DNA from: Saksenaea vasiformis B4078
Taxonomy: Eukaryota > Mucoromycota > Mucoromycetes > Mucorales > Saksenaeaceae
Direction of reading: 5' to 3'
NCBI GenBank assembly: GCA_000697055.1
Contig: JNDT01001313.1
Location: 84,878-148,877, forward strand
DNA: 64,000 nt
The notes under the pieces were generated by a model. The model was not told where the DNA came from and ran no database searches. It saw only the letters and a list, made by a program, of their open reading frames with translations. Within the stretch, counting starts at the first letter, position 1, and each line of letters begins with the position of its first letter. A program made the translations under genes and the position numbers. This document shows, piece by piece, positions 35,539-48,620 of this stretch.

Positions 35539-38500
35539 ATGGCAATCAAGAGAAAGACATCCTCAGCCGAATCAGAGGCTACAGCAGCCTCTACGACTGT
35601 GTTGTCCAAATCGGATGAGATCGACTTTCCTCGTGGAGGTGCTAGCGCGTTGACCCCTCTCGAGCATCGCGAAATCGCCAATAAGGCAGCTCAAGATCTC
35701 TTTTCTACTGTAAGTTTATAGAACAAGTCTTTATGTCATACTGATATAACTTTTTACTGTATACTTAGTCTAGTACTGTTAGCGAAGAGCCGGCAAAAAA
35801 GAAGCAGAAAGCTGATAAAAAGAAGAAGAACAATGCAAAGGTCACCTCGGCGAACAGCAAAGATAAGAAGAATAAGAAGAACAACATCGCCGAAGAATTA
35901 AGCTTCAAGGTAATACATGAACTCACGTAGACACAAGGAAGCTTACTATTCTACATTAGAAACTTGCTTCTGGCATGATTTTGCTTGGCTGCATTTCACA
36001 GATCAACGATCTCGAATTGTACGTTTCGTTACCGCATCAACTTGCTGGTGTTGTGCCCATCACTGAGATCTCTGATCCAATTACAGCCATGGTGGAGAAA
36101 GCAGCGGAGGCGCAGGAAGACGAAGAGGAAGACGAAGACGAAGAAAAGCCTGAGATCCCTGATCTTCATAAATTGTTCCGCGTCGGCCAATGGGTGAGAT
36201 GTCGCATTACGACGGTTCAGGATCGTACGAATACTACCAGAAGACGTCTTGAATTGAGTTTGAAACCTCAGCTTGTTAATGAAGGTGTAGCAAAAGTCGA
36301 TGTCGTGCCCGGCATGGTAAGTGTACAACGACCATTGGTGAAGTGGATCTTTTTCTTAAAAGAAATGCTTTTCTATCTTTTAGTCCCTAGGTGTTACTGT
36401 TCAGAGCGTGGAAGATCACGGTTACATTCTGTCATTGGGAGTGGACGGTCTGACAGGCTTTTGCAAACACAAAGACGCAAAATCTTACATTGACAAATTC
36501 AACGGCGGAGAGCAGCTAGAAACTGGTCAACTCGTCGACTGTACTGTACTGAACGTGGCAAGCAACAAGCGCACAGTGAATGTCACTTTGGATAATAAAA
36601 AAGTTGCAACAGCTTCGGTAAGGACAATCCGCCATTGGTTGTTAAGTGACTCACTTCCTCTCTTTGCAGCTCGAAAGCCCCTGTTCACGTATCACGTCGC
36701 TGGTTCCAGGTCAGCGCGTGGAAGGTGTGGTGGAGTCTGCGCATACTTCTGGTATAGCTGTAAAAGTGATGGGTCTTTACGATGCAACGATCGACATAAC
36801 ACATATCCCAACTGGCATTGATACTGAAAAGACATATAAGATCGGTAGCAAAGTGCCATTCCGCATTTTGTTTTGTCAGCTTAACGTGGATCAGAAAAAG
36901 ATTGGCGGATCCCTTCTTCCTCATGTTATGGACCTCACCGCTCCTGTTCTTTCTGGAACGGAGAAGAATGACACCTACGTTGGCGAACTCTTCCCCTCCG
37001 GCGGTTTTATCGAAAAGGCCACTGTCACTCGAGTCAACTCACTTGGTGTTCACGTTTCCGTCAATGATTTGGAAGGCGTTACAGGCTTTGTGCACGTAAG
37101 TCAATGCGATTTTATTTGTGCCAGGCTAATTATGATTTGTGATTCAGATCTCTCGCCTTACCGACGATCATCTTCAATCAGTTTCGGGTACTGCTGGAAA
37201 ATTCCAGATTGGATCTGTTCACCGTGCTCGAGTGATGGGATACAATCCGGTTGACGCTGTGCTGCAACTCACAACACAGAACTCCGTTCTCGAACAAAAG
37301 TATTTGCGCGTTTCAGACATTGAAGTTGGTTCTATGGTTGAGGGAACCATAAAGAAGCTCGATACATTTGGTTTGCTTGTGAATATCACGTCTTCCATCG
37401 TTGCATTGGTGCCCATGATACACTTGGCTGATGTCAAGTTGACACGTCCGGATCTTAAGTTCAAGCCTGGATCAACTGTCAAAGCACGTGTACTTTCCGT
37501 GGATGTGGAGAAGCGTAGAGTGAGACTGACGTTGAAGAAGTCGTTGATCAACACAGAACTCCCCATCATCAAAGACATGCAGGAAGTCGAGGTCGGTATG
37601 TCCTCCCAGGGTGTGATTGCCAGCATCAGAAGCAACGGCTGTATTGTCAGTTTTTTCAACAACGTCACTGCCTTTGCGCCAGCTACTGAGATGACCGAAG
37701 CCTATGTACCTAAATTGTCTGATGCGTTTGAGGTCGGTCAGACTGTGAAGGCACGTGTTACACAGGTGGATGCTGAGAGCAGAAGACTGCTCGTTTCATT
37801 CATCAATCCCAAGAAGAAGACAGAAAAGAAGGAGAAGAAGGAAAAGAAGGAAAAGAAGGAAACCGAAAAGGATGCGATCATAGATGAGGTGGCGCCTGGA
37901 AAAGTACTGACAGCAAAGATCAAGGAAGTCCGACGAACACAGCTAAACGTCACTTTCCCCAATGGCATGGATGGTCGTGTTCATATTACCGAGGTTTTCA
38001 AGAGCTACGATGATATCAAGAACAAGAGACACCCTCTGCGTGGATTCCGAACGAACACCAATTTGGAGGTCAAGATCCTGGGTGTCCGCGACGTGAAGCT
38101 TCACACGTATCTTCCTATCACTCACTCCAAACGTACTAAGCAATCTATTGAGTGCTCGCTTATCGCCAAGGATAAGGAAGTGGGTAAGCCCGCTTGTGAG
38201 CTGAAGGATATCGAAGTTGGTCAAGAGCATGTGGGATTCGTCACGGAAGTCGGAAAGAGCCAGCTACGAGTGAGCATTGGTGCCCATGCCAACGGTGTCA
38301 TCAAGAAGCAGCATATCTCCTCCAACGTGGACATTGCCAACGAATTCCATAAACACTTCTTTTCTGGCGAAGCGCTTAAGGTTGCTGTACTAGCTGTTGA
38401 CGCAGAAAAGGGTATTCTTGATTTGATGCATCTCGACAAGTCTTGTATCCCTCGCATCCATGATATTCAGTCCGTATCTGAAGGCCAGGTGGTGAATGCT

Positions 38501-40352
38501 TTGGTGAACAAGGTGGACAAGAAGGATGTGTTTGTTCAAGTCGGTTGCAACGTTGCTGGTAGAATTCATCTTACCGACCTCTTTGACTCGTACATCGAAA
38601 ACCCTACCGAGAAGTTTGAGCGCGGACAGGTTGTACGATGCATGGTTGTTGGCGTTGATCACAACAAAAATCGCGTTGACTTGTCCATGAGGGAATCGCG
38701 TCTTGATTCCTCTGTTGAAGCCAAGACAAAGGAAATCAATAGTCTTGATGATGTTCAAGAAGGCGATACAATTTTGGGTTATGTTGAAAATATCGCTGAC
38801 TCTGGTGTCTTCCTTGCCTACGGTCGTCGTGTTCATGCTCGTGTCAAGATTGCCAACCTATCAGATTCGTTCGTGAAGGAATGGAAAGAGATCTACAAGA
38901 TCGGCCAGCTGGTTAAATCGAAGGTCTTGCAGGTTGACAGAGACCTTAAGAAAATAGAAGCTACCTTGAAGAAGAGTGCTGTTGAAGGTATCGAGGTCTC
39001 CAAAAAGAAAAAAAAGGTCGATGAAGACGAAGAGATGAAGGATGCTTCCGAGAAAGAAGACGAGAGCGAGGATGAGGAGATGAAAGACGCGTCTGATAGC
39101 GAGGACGAGGAAGAAGCAGATGATGATGATGAAGATGAAGAGGAGGAAGAGGAAGAAGATGAAAATGAAGAGAAAGAGGACGAAGAGATGGAAGAAAGCG
39201 ACGATGATGAAGACGAAGATAATACCCCAGCAGTGTCACTTGGAGGATTTGACTGGTCAGGCAAGGTTAAAGAAGATAAGAGAGAAGAAGAAGATAGCGA
39301 GTCCGATTCATCAGACGACGAGGAAGATGTCCAGAGCAAACCAAAGAATAAGAAGCCAGTTGAAGATAAAACAGCCGAGCTGTCATCACAAGCACCTCAG
39401 GTTGCTGCTGATTACGAACGCTTCTTGATCGGATCGCCTAACTCGTCCTATATGTGGATTAACTACATGGCCTATCACCTTCAGCTATCTGAAGTCGATA
39501 AGGCTCGTGAGATTGGTGAACGAGCCCTCAAGACGATCAACTATCGTGAAGAACAAGAAAAAATGAACGTATGGGTTGCAATGCTGAATCTAGAGAATAA
39601 TTTTGGCAGTGACGAGACTCTCGAAGAAGTTTTCAAGCGGGCGACAGTATACTGCGAACCAAAGAAGATATATCTTCAACTGGTTCAAATCTATGAACGC
39701 AGTCAAAAGCATGAAGTAAGGACAAACTCTTTCACGGAAAAAAAAAAATACTTATGCATTTGACATATTTTACAGAAAGCAGAAGCATTATGGAAGGAGA
39801 TGCTGAAGAAGTTTAGCCAGTCTTCCAAGGTGTGGACCTTGTTCGGTCAGTTCTATCTTCAACGTGACAATGTCGAAGGTGCACGAGAATTGCTTCAGCG
39901 AAGCATGAAGGTGTTACCAAAGCATAAACGTAGGTTTTGCAGTCCACCAATGGAATGGGGTCGCTAACAACACAATTAGACATCAAGACAGTTGTCAAGT
40001 TTGCTCAGATGGAATTCAAGCATGGCGAGGCTGAGCGCGGTCGTACAATCTTTGAAGGCATTATCAGCAATTATCCTAAACGTGTGGATCTTTGGAGTAT
40101 TTACTTGGATATGGAAATCAAGAGGGCAGACCAGAATATGATCAGGTACATAACAATGTGTGGACTTTACATGAAATGCTAATTTTTACTGGTAGACGAT
40201 TATTTGAACGTGTCACCGCACTCAAGTTCTCCTCCAAAAAAATGAAATTCTTCTTCAAGAAATGGCTTCAGTATGAAAAAGAGCATGGATCTGAAGACGA
40301 TGTCGAACGTGTGAAAGAAAAAGCCCTGGCCTATGTAGAAAGCAGGAACTAA
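35539..40352 (+). CDS. RRP5: rRNA biogenesis protein RRP5
   Basis: Nine exons: 35539-35709, 35769-35909, 35960-36316, 36384-36617, 36670-37095, 37148-39715, 39776-39929, 39980-40145 and 40196-40352, giving 1457 aa. A Lys-rich N-terminus is followed by a long series of S1 RNA-binding repeats (e.g. VGQWVRCRITTVQ, VEGVVESAHTSGIAVKV, VGSMVEGTIKKLDTFGLLV). A Lys/Glu linker, a very acidic Asp/Glu tract (about 39010-39230) and C-terminal HAT/TPR-like repeats (YMWINYMAYHL, KVWTLFGQFYL, VDLWSIYLDMEI, FFKKWLQYEKEHG) complete it. Rrp5 acts in the nucleolus in both 18S and 5.8S rRNA processing. Slightly shorter than the yeast protein (1729 aa). All splice joins close in frame. Confidence 0.95.
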
Positions 40353-40520
40353 CCTTAATAGAATTTCTTTTTTTCTGTTTTAAAAACATATTCCAAATAA
40401 CTCTCATCAATTCAATGTATTAAAGTTGCAATAGTGAAATTATCATGTCTTCTGTTTATGTACTGGCCGCCTCTTACTGTCAGAGATCATTGAACGATGC
40501 GTATGTGTTACATGCGATCG

Positions 40521-41881
40521 TTAGGCTTTTGCTTCCTTAGTTGTCCGCTTCTCGTCTGCATCACCTGGCGCAGCAAATAGTAACTCTCTTCCGGATGCAG
40601 GTGTTTGAGGAATCTTACGAGCCCCTCTCACTAAGACGCGCCGTGCGATCCCCCGAGCATCAAAGTAAACCAAGGTATCCATAACGTGGCTAGTGGAACC
40701 CAGTGTTTTCTCCATAGCGAATCCCGCATCGTCTCCGTATTTACGGTGTACCATACCGACAACACCATCGCGTGAAGACGTCAGGACCGTCGAACCCGCT
40801 GTCATTGCGCCATCTACTACGTTAGCTATTGCTCGGATTGCGGAAACGCCGAAATGGTAACTTGCTCTACGCACGGGGTCGGCGTGGCTGGAAGGTTCGC
40901 ATATGTGTTTGATACCAGTGGCTGTCACTGATACAACCTTGTCGAATAAATTCATTGCAGCTATAATGTTTTTTTTGAGTCTGATATGGACATTCTCGCT
41001 GTATATACCTTGTGAAACAGTATCTGTTGTGGAGTGGATCATTTCTAAAATCCTGCGTTCGTTGTCTGTCAATCGCATAGGATTTTCAGATGATTGAATT
41101 TTCTGCTCAAGATGTTTGCTGCCTCTACAAGGAAGAAATGATATTAGTTAAACTGGTAATTTCCCCCTTAATATATACTTTTGAATAGTCGTAGCCAACG
41201 CTTGACCAGCAACGATCAATGTCTGTGCGATCCAGTCGGAGCCGCCTAACATGGCGTCGCCACCTTTGTACAGCAACTTTACTCGTTTCGCACGACTTGG
41301 GTCAGACGTATCAAACACAACGGGGGCCTTCTGCACACTTTCTCCATGAGCACTGATGAAGTCTTCCTTTTCGAGATCTTCTTCTTCCTCCATCCGTACG
41401 TCGTCTGCAACGATTTCTGTGACATGGCATGATGTTGGATCAAGTCTAGCGACGACATTACGCATGTGATGCCTGTTTTCCAGACGTATAAAGTAAGTCA
41501 GGATATCCTGTAACAAAGCGAAGGCTTCCGGATTCGATGCACTACAGAAGATAAGATAAACATTTCTATTGCTTCCTGAGGCTCTCTGCTCAACCTGCAA
41601 TCTATTTTCCACAAACCACCTTCGAGGCGAGGGATTACCAAGACTCGATGCTCAGTAACCCAGGCCTTTGACTCAGCTACGAGTACAATAGAATGTTCAT
41701 AGAAACGCAAAATGATAGCTTTGTGCCCAGTAGCCAAATAAACGACCAGCGGACCCATGCCAAGGTTTGCGAGGATGCCGTCGCCATAAGATGTGAGCGA
41801 GATATTACTGACACTGCAGAGGACGGATAGGCTCTCTGGGTCAAAGCTTTCTGCAGATGGTGTGTATGGAAGGACGGTCAT
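40521..41881 (-). CDS. Senescence/spartin-domain protein
   Basis: Three minus-strand exons, 41639-41881, 41179-41594 and 40521-41124, giving 420 aa. The N-terminal part (LVVYLATGHKAIILRFYEHS, NRNVYLIFCSASNPEAF) resembles a lipid- or PH-like module. The C-terminal 230 residues match the plant-type senescence / spartin domain: SDWIAQTLIVAGQALATTIQ, then repeated Ala/Gly-rich helices such as ASYHFGVSAIRAIANVVDGA and TSSRDGVVGMVHRKYG. Spartin family proteins associate with lipid droplets and endosomes. An alternative in-frame ATG at 41956 would add 25 residues that look unconserved. Tail to tail with RRP5, 170 bp apart. Domain call is from pattern recognition. Confidence 0.75.
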
Positions 41882-42903
41882 TAATTCAATAGGAGAAGAA
41901 AGAAAAGAATTTCTTGGCTCAGGAAAGAAGTCAACATTCGTTATGAGCAAAATCATGTGTTTCTATTTGATAGGTTGCAGATTCATTCTGAACCTATCCC
42001 ATTAGCAGTGTCCTTTCTGTCATCGATGTTCGAGGTGAAGTATGCGTCAGGTTTTCGGTAGTAGACGCCGTAAATCTAATGCATAACGTACGGGCAGCTG
42101 TGAACTCAGATTTGCGACGGGCATCCATTATCGGTAGAATGCAGTGGAAGGGCACCATGAGTAAGATTTATAACCGATGGCAGCTACGTCTTTTTTCTTC
42201 TTTGGCGTGTCAGCCCACAGAGACCATTCATTATCACAATGCTCATTATATCGAGCACAACATTTCCTGTTGTTCTAGTCATCAATGGTCCGTATAGCTA
42301 ACGAGCATGAGAATAATTCAAGGCCAGCAGTACTACGTATATTCTACTCTTGCTTTCATTATTTAATGCTATTGGGAGCCAAAAATCATACAGACGTTGT
42401 CGCAAGAGCAACGGTTGATTATCACAAGCTTTTGAAACTAAATATAGTCTAGACCGTTCTCAAAATTTCGCGTCGTGTTTCACCTGCAGATACATTCATG
42501 AACATTGAATCCAGCAGTTTGCTTGTTTTCAGTGACTCTCAATTGCTTGCCTTATTTTGCCCTTTTTCTCGATGATGTTGATTATATGCGTCGTTTGGTT
42601 GCGTATACAGCAAGTCATGCAAATCACAACAGCTGCTTTCAAAACTGGTCGACAATATTAAACTCCACACAGATGACCCCTGATTTTTCTCGCCTGCTGC
42701 TTTCTCCGATTCAGGAATCAAATGAAGGATGAGCTGTAGCGGAACTTTTGTAATACATATATATTCTCTCAAGACATGAAATCTAAGCTGCACATCTATA
42801 TCATAAAGCGTTGGTGCGCATCTTTACACAGGCTCGTTTCATTTCACCGTATCGACTAACCACTATTTTAGCTCACAAGAGATTTTATTACTCGTTAACG
42901 TCG
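41882..42903. other. Intergenic, about 1 kb
   Basis: Promoter side of the senescence-domain gene and 3' side of the first P450. Short ORFs only. Confidence 0.45.
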
Positions 42904-44916
42904 TTAATATCGTTCGGTGAAGTCAATCTCTAAATTATGACCGCTAATAATGCCTACGTTCTTCGTGATGACACGTTCCTTGTGGATGGAGTTTTCTGGG
43001 ATATCCCATGTATATTTCCTCACTGAGTACAACACATGTAAGTCATTAATACGACAACGAACTCATGATATGACTTACGTAACATGGAAAGTAAAACTCG
43101 TTGTTCGACAAGACTAAAGTTCATACCGATGCACTGACGCCCGCCGTTCGAAAAAGGCAACCAAGCCATACCTCCACGAGCCATATTTTCGGCCTCGCCG
43201 TTCGGTGCGAAACGTTCCGGGTCGAATTTCTCTGGATTTGTCCATACCTTTGGATTATGATGGATGGAATAGATATCGACGGTCAGGTATGTGTTCTTGG
43301 GAATAAAGTAACCGCCCAACTCTACGTCTTCGGCAGTGATGCGCGGGAGCACTGTAGACACAGGGCCGTCCATCCGCATAGTCTTTAACAGCTGTGTGAG
43401 GAAGTTTATGCAAACAACATGCTCCTTACCTCTTTCATGACCATGTTTATGTAAGTCATTGCTTTGGTTTGCTCAATGTTAGGTAAGATATCATAAGGCT
43501 CGTCACCTAGGATTTTGATAGCCTCTTGTCTTGCTTTTTCTTGCACATGCTACACGACCTGTTTAGTTTGTTATCCTTTGTCATGACAGCGAACTTACTT
43601 TATTTACGGCCAGGTAGTATATCGCAAACGATAAAGCATTCGCGGTGGTATCGTGACCGGCGAGGAAAAATACATTTAGATTGCTCTAAAAAATCATTTA
43701 ACGAACTAGCTGTGTTCATTTCTGTGTATTTACCTTGAGCTCATCATTGGACAATGTTTCGCCATCCACTTCCGTCTCCAACATTAAAGTAAGTAGATCT
43801 TTTTCGTGATCTTCAATATTGCTGCTACGTTGTGTTTCCAATATCTTGCGTTTGTTTTGGATAACACTATCGGTCATTCTGTTAAACTTGGCGACCTGTT
43901 CATGGATTCTCCTTCGTGCAGGGAAGAGCCATAGGAAGGATTGATCCAATATTGGGAAGAAGAAAAACATGGGATCGCGCATGCCACATTTCACGTCATT
44001 ATATGTCTGTACCCATGGACTGTCTAGATTGTCTTTAAGTGCATGGAAGTCGAAATCTGTCACATCGGAGTTAATGTATAGGTTCCCTCACCCCCTGATA
44101 TCTCTTACCAAATCCGGCCTGCCCGATGGCGTCCAAAGTGAAACGCTCCATTAAGTTAACGACGTCGACTGATTTTGTTCCTTCCTTTTCCAATGTTTTG
44201 AACAGCTGTTGAGTAAGACCTCCAAACATCTTTACAGGCATTGATCGATGGAAAGCTGGGTTTGCGATCTGTCCGGGTCATAAATAAATCGCCTTGATAC
44301 AAGTAGTTCGTGAACATTACCTTTCTGTGCTTTTTCCATTCATGCCCGTTGGTAAGTAAGATATTGGGACCAGCAACGAATTTGGCGTTGACGGTGTTCT
44401 CTTTTCCCGTTCTAATATCAGCTTTGGGAAACAGATCTATTGTTTTTCACACCGCATTATGCATCACGTGAATTAATCCGCTCATCTTACCTATTTTCAT
44501 CAGCACCTTCTTTGCCACTTCTGGATTCACGACATACAACATCCACCCAAGACGATCTGTACGCTAAAGCAATGTAATCATGGTTATCTAACTTGACCGA
44601 ACTCGATTTGTCGTACCAGAAAGACCCCGCTTGATGTCTCCTTTTCAATCAACGGGACGGTGAAACGTCGACTTATTTCCACTGCTGAACTTCCCCGAAG
44701 AACTGCAGATATAAGGCCAAGATAGCTGACGTGTGGGATATGGCGAAGTGACCGTGGTGGTTTGGCAAATCGGTCATAGAAAAAGTATAACGTGGCTAAC
44801 GTGACAGCAGCACTGATAGACAGTCGTTTCTGCCGACTTGAGAGGTGGCCTATGATTTTGGCACCAAGGTCAGAACCTTTTTGTAAAATGTTATTTGCTT
44901 CTGTAAGGTCAAACAT
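42904..44916 (-). CDS. Cytochrome P450, CYP509-like, copy 1
   Basis: Nine minus-strand exons: 44617-44916, 44491-44563, 44321-44436, 44109-44268, 43734-44056, 43599-43685, 43430-43549, 43079-43382 and 42904-43022, predicted 533 aa. An N-terminal membrane helix (SAAVTLATLYFFYDRF) precedes PPRSLRHIPHVSYLG. The I-helix AGHDTT, ExxR (ETMR), PERF block (FDPERFAP) and haem loop FSNGGRQCIG are intact, so it should be a functional microsomal monooxygenase. Exon lengths equal those of the other two copies almost exactly, which fixed the ambiguous first intron. The ExxR acceptor has an alternative AG nine bases upstream. The CYP509 assignment is by resemblance; substrate unknown. Confidence 0.88.
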
Positions 44917-47205
44917 CGTGTTTAATGCAGTGAGGTCAAAGAAGAAAGTAAATGTGCGATTTTTTATAGAATGAGGAGGCCGAGATATTACCCGGATCTT
45001 TATTGGTGAAATCCTACAAATTGAGGACAGTCACTGGTCTCCAGATCAAGCAAAACCACTCTGCGTCGCTTGACTACCGAAAGTTCAACCGCCTGGTAAA
45101 TGTTTTTTTCCGATCATGCAATTGATAGGCCAGTGATTTGCGAACATCCGTTGAATCTCTCCAAACCCTCATGATTACTGAATTTATGATGTCGTGCGTA
45201 CTTTATTCAGATTCACTTAGTTCTTAATTAAAACATGCGTATGTATTGTTACAATAAGGCTTAACGTAGCTCCTACTATCGCCTTGTCATCCATCGCACC
45301 ACGTGGCGCATACCGGAGATCGGTAAATCCATAATGCGAGATGTTGCTTAATTTCATACAAGCTCCCAACAGAGAAGACGGTTATAATTATACTAACAGC
45401 ATTTGTCGAGACTTTGCAGACAGGAGTTACTCTAGGCTTATTTTTAATAACTAAATAATCGCCGCTAGGATTGAACGGAATGGCGTTCGGCAGGGAATGT
45501 AATCTTCTCACTTGATGAGTACCCGGTCAAAATACATCTTCTTTGTTATCAGTGCATATCTTCCCATTGATTTGTTGACTATTACACTCGGTTAAATTCG
45601 TTTATGATTATTATTAGTGTTGTATGCGGTTAAACTTCAGTAGCGAAGCTTGGCCCATAATGAAACGGCTGTTATTTTGCCGTGATACGTGTACGGGGTT
45701 CCGCGTCGATCGGCTGGGTCGATGGTGACACTAGGAACTACTTAATATCGAGAAGTGCGGGGGCTGCATGAGCCCTTTCAATAAACAGTAAGCTACCGAG
45801 AAAACAGTAATTGTACCTACAGGCACATTATTGGCGCTTTATTGTTTCATGCTGTTAGCAACGTAGCTCTGTAACTATTTATTTCATAGAACTCCTGTTT
45901 TGAAGAAGATTACCTTAGACGATACCAACGTCGGTCTTTTGGGCGCCGAATCAACCTAGTCAAGCAGTGTCCTTGTTCAGAACTTACAACTGTGCGGTGT
46001 TCCCGGAAAACAAGGTCGTACCAGGTGACAATTAATGTCGCCCAAGGCGCCAAATCGGGTGCTGGATTTCCAGAATGTGTAATCACACCAGAACGCTTTC
46101 TCACAACGAGCACTCACTTTTTTGTACGAAGATGCAAAATGAAATGTCGTCGATGGGCACGGCAGACCCAAGCCTATCGACCATATCGCTGATGAGGAGC
46201 GGTATCATCCTGAAACGTCAAATCCTTTTACAAAATACTTGTAACGTTACATGATCTTTCGTTGCACTGACGTTTCTCTGAATGCCTTTTCGATGTTCCA
46301 ACAACAATTGATTTGTACGGATGTTCTATTGTAGTTGACACTCACAAATAAAACCTGTTGACGCTTAAGGCTGGAAGATTTGCGAACCTCAGCAAGTGCA
46401 TGTGCGCTCATAGCTAGAAGTTTTGCAGTTGCAAGAGGTATTGAGCTTAAGCCAAAAGGTTTGCGTTTATGTAGTCTACGATTCACCTTCACTGAACTGC
46501 AACTTTATCTGTATATATATGTTGCTGAACTTATTACGGCTGTCATCGGTGGAGTTGTATTGGCCAAGTTATTTCTCGATATAACGACCATCTATTGATT
46601 GGATATTCTGGAAATTTCACTAGCTCTCCTTTATGTCATGTGTCCCTGGAAATCAAGTCGTTTAAGAGTTCCCGCGTGTGTTCTTATTATTGCTTTAGAT
46701 GAGGATCGAGGTCCACATACGTGATGTGCACGGCACCTTCAAAAACGGGTGATCATGGCTTGCAATAGTCGCATTCTTGTGTCATCATCTTCTTTTGTAC
46801 ATGATTTCCGGCAACTACCTACAGTCTGATAGCCATTGTCTTTCATTTTCCCAATGTGTCTTCGGTACTCTGGGATATAACCGAAGACTCTTCGCAACGT
46901 CATCTGTAAATAGAGAGAGTGCCACCAGTTACTTAGCTCTTGCTTTCTATCAACGCATGCGCCTTACCATGCAGTTATAATACGGAGACAATCGTATTGA
47001 CAGTGAACGTTATTCCATCTTCCGGTTAAACACAGCTAGTGCAGCTATAATAGCATACCAATAGTCAGGACATGTTAATGTAAAATTAATCCGAGTGTTT
47101 TAGTAGTATCTTCACTTTCTCTTGCAATAATAAGCAGGATTACAGTCTCGTTGTACTTGGATGCCCAACTCTTCTATCTTGCGAATATCCCACTTCTATT
47201 TCTTA
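44917..47205. other. Intergenic 2.3 kb
   Basis: Promoter of P450 copy 1 at the left. The rest contains only short ORFs and no identified repeat. It probably consists of decayed element DNA, given the neighbouring relic. Confidence 0.4.
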
Positions 47206-48110
47206 TTATTCTGCGCTACTTTGAAACTGTTTGGGGTCAGCTTCAAAAAAGTTTACATCGGATGTAGTCATTTAGCCCGCAAGTCCTCTGCCCCCAGCTG
47301 TCTTGACAGTGATGATGCTTTTCGCCCATCCTTGAGGTAAGCAAATGTCGTCGCATACTTGGCATTATCCATTCATTGCAGAATTCAAAAAACTAATATA
47401 ATGTCCTTGTCACCGTATCTTTGCTCATGTACACCGCACTATGCTACTCTTTTATTGGCTAGCAGTGATGGAAACCTCAGATGCATGTGATCAAGTATGC
47501 AGCAGAAATCGCGCCCAAGATGATAGTTGTCTACGCTCGTGTTTTTGGGCGCCTTGACCCGCAAGTGAGACCTTCTCTGGCCAGCCCATGCTAGGTTTCA
47601 TGCTAATTTGGAAGGGGCAGGTTCATTAAGGAAGAAATAGCGTATCGTGAAGTCCATGTCAGCTTTATCCCAGTTGCGGATCCAATCCAAACGTTTCTTG
47701 ACCTTTTCTTCAGTGTTTCAATTCCCAGCTTGAAACTGGGGTTTTTTCGAGGGATAAATTACAACGTTTTCTTTCGAAATCATGCACAGTACCCTCGGAT
47801 GGCTCGGGTCCTGTGGACGTCTGCCTCACCTGTTCCAAGCAGCTGATGGGTTCTCATCAATACAATACAGGATAGCTTTTTTGTCCTCTTCACTAAGAAG
47901 GCGTAGCCTAACAATCTTCTGATACCTCTCGAAGATACTATCAAGATCTTTTTCGTACTGTGTGGCCCATCTCTGTGCCAAATGAGCGTAGGTACCCGAT
48001 TACCTCACTGAAGTCGAATCGCTCAGACACTTCTCAAACAATAGCTTGGAGAATCTCACTTTATCCTAATTCGTGTATAGTGTATAGTTAGGTTGCTGAT
48101 GCTTCTCTCA
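47206..48110 (-). mobile_element. Tc1/mariner-like (DDE_3) transposase relic
   Basis: On the minus strand, frame-shifted but ordered pieces of a fungal Tc1-like transposase are legible. First is the helix-turn-helix entry LSEEDKKAILYCIDENPSAA (about 47855-47915). Next is VKKRLDWIRNWDKADMDF (about 47650-47705). Last is KTRA-TTIILGAISAAYL (about 47490-47545). Several stops and frameshifts separate them, so it is non-functional. The flanks at 47209-47365 and 48320-48620 belong to a repeat family also present at 11.9-12.5 kb. Terminal repeats were not delimited. Confidence 0.7.
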
Positions 48111-48319
48111 CTGTAACGTCCGTTTCAGCATTGGAGGACAGTCAGACTCTCCAAAATGTTCAAATTTCCCCTTGCATTAGCTATCAGTTATTAGATGACA
48201 ACGCCTCTGACAGAACCCCTCCAGACACTACATCGCTGCAAGCCCTCTGCAGTGCTTTAACCACCGGCATAATTGGCGAGAGTAACTCCTCCCGTTGCTC
48301 CGAGCTGGCCAGGGTGCGG

Positions 48320-48620
48320 TGCAGACCCCCACGACTACGTGGGATTACAATGTGGTAAGTAAAAACATATCAAAGCATCTTCCATTTATTACCCATGAAT
48401 GATTTTTGTGCTGCTCCAATAAATTATGTGTCCATCTGGGGAACGATTTAATTCAAGTAAACGTATGATTTTTGTTGCCAATCCATCAATTAATGACCGT
48501 ATATTAGAACCCATTCTCAGCGCATACTTGGCTCTTCATGGACGCACAATTTGTTTAGAGTAGCGTAAAGACTTGTTCAATAAACTGTAACGTATCACAT
48601 CCCGAACAAAGCAGCGTGCT
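48320..48620. repeat. Dispersed repeat, copy B outer part
   Basis: Shares an ordered series of short blocks with 12290-12500, including GTGGGATTAC..GGTAAGTAAA, CCATTTATTACCCATGAATG and ACCGTATATT...AGAGTAGCGTAAA. Probably one end of the element that contains the Tc1-like relic. Confidence 0.6.

Noticed and set aside
38893..39339. Long Ser-rich minus-strand ORF
   Set aside because: Mirror image of the acidic Asp/Glu tract of RRP5; no independent signals.
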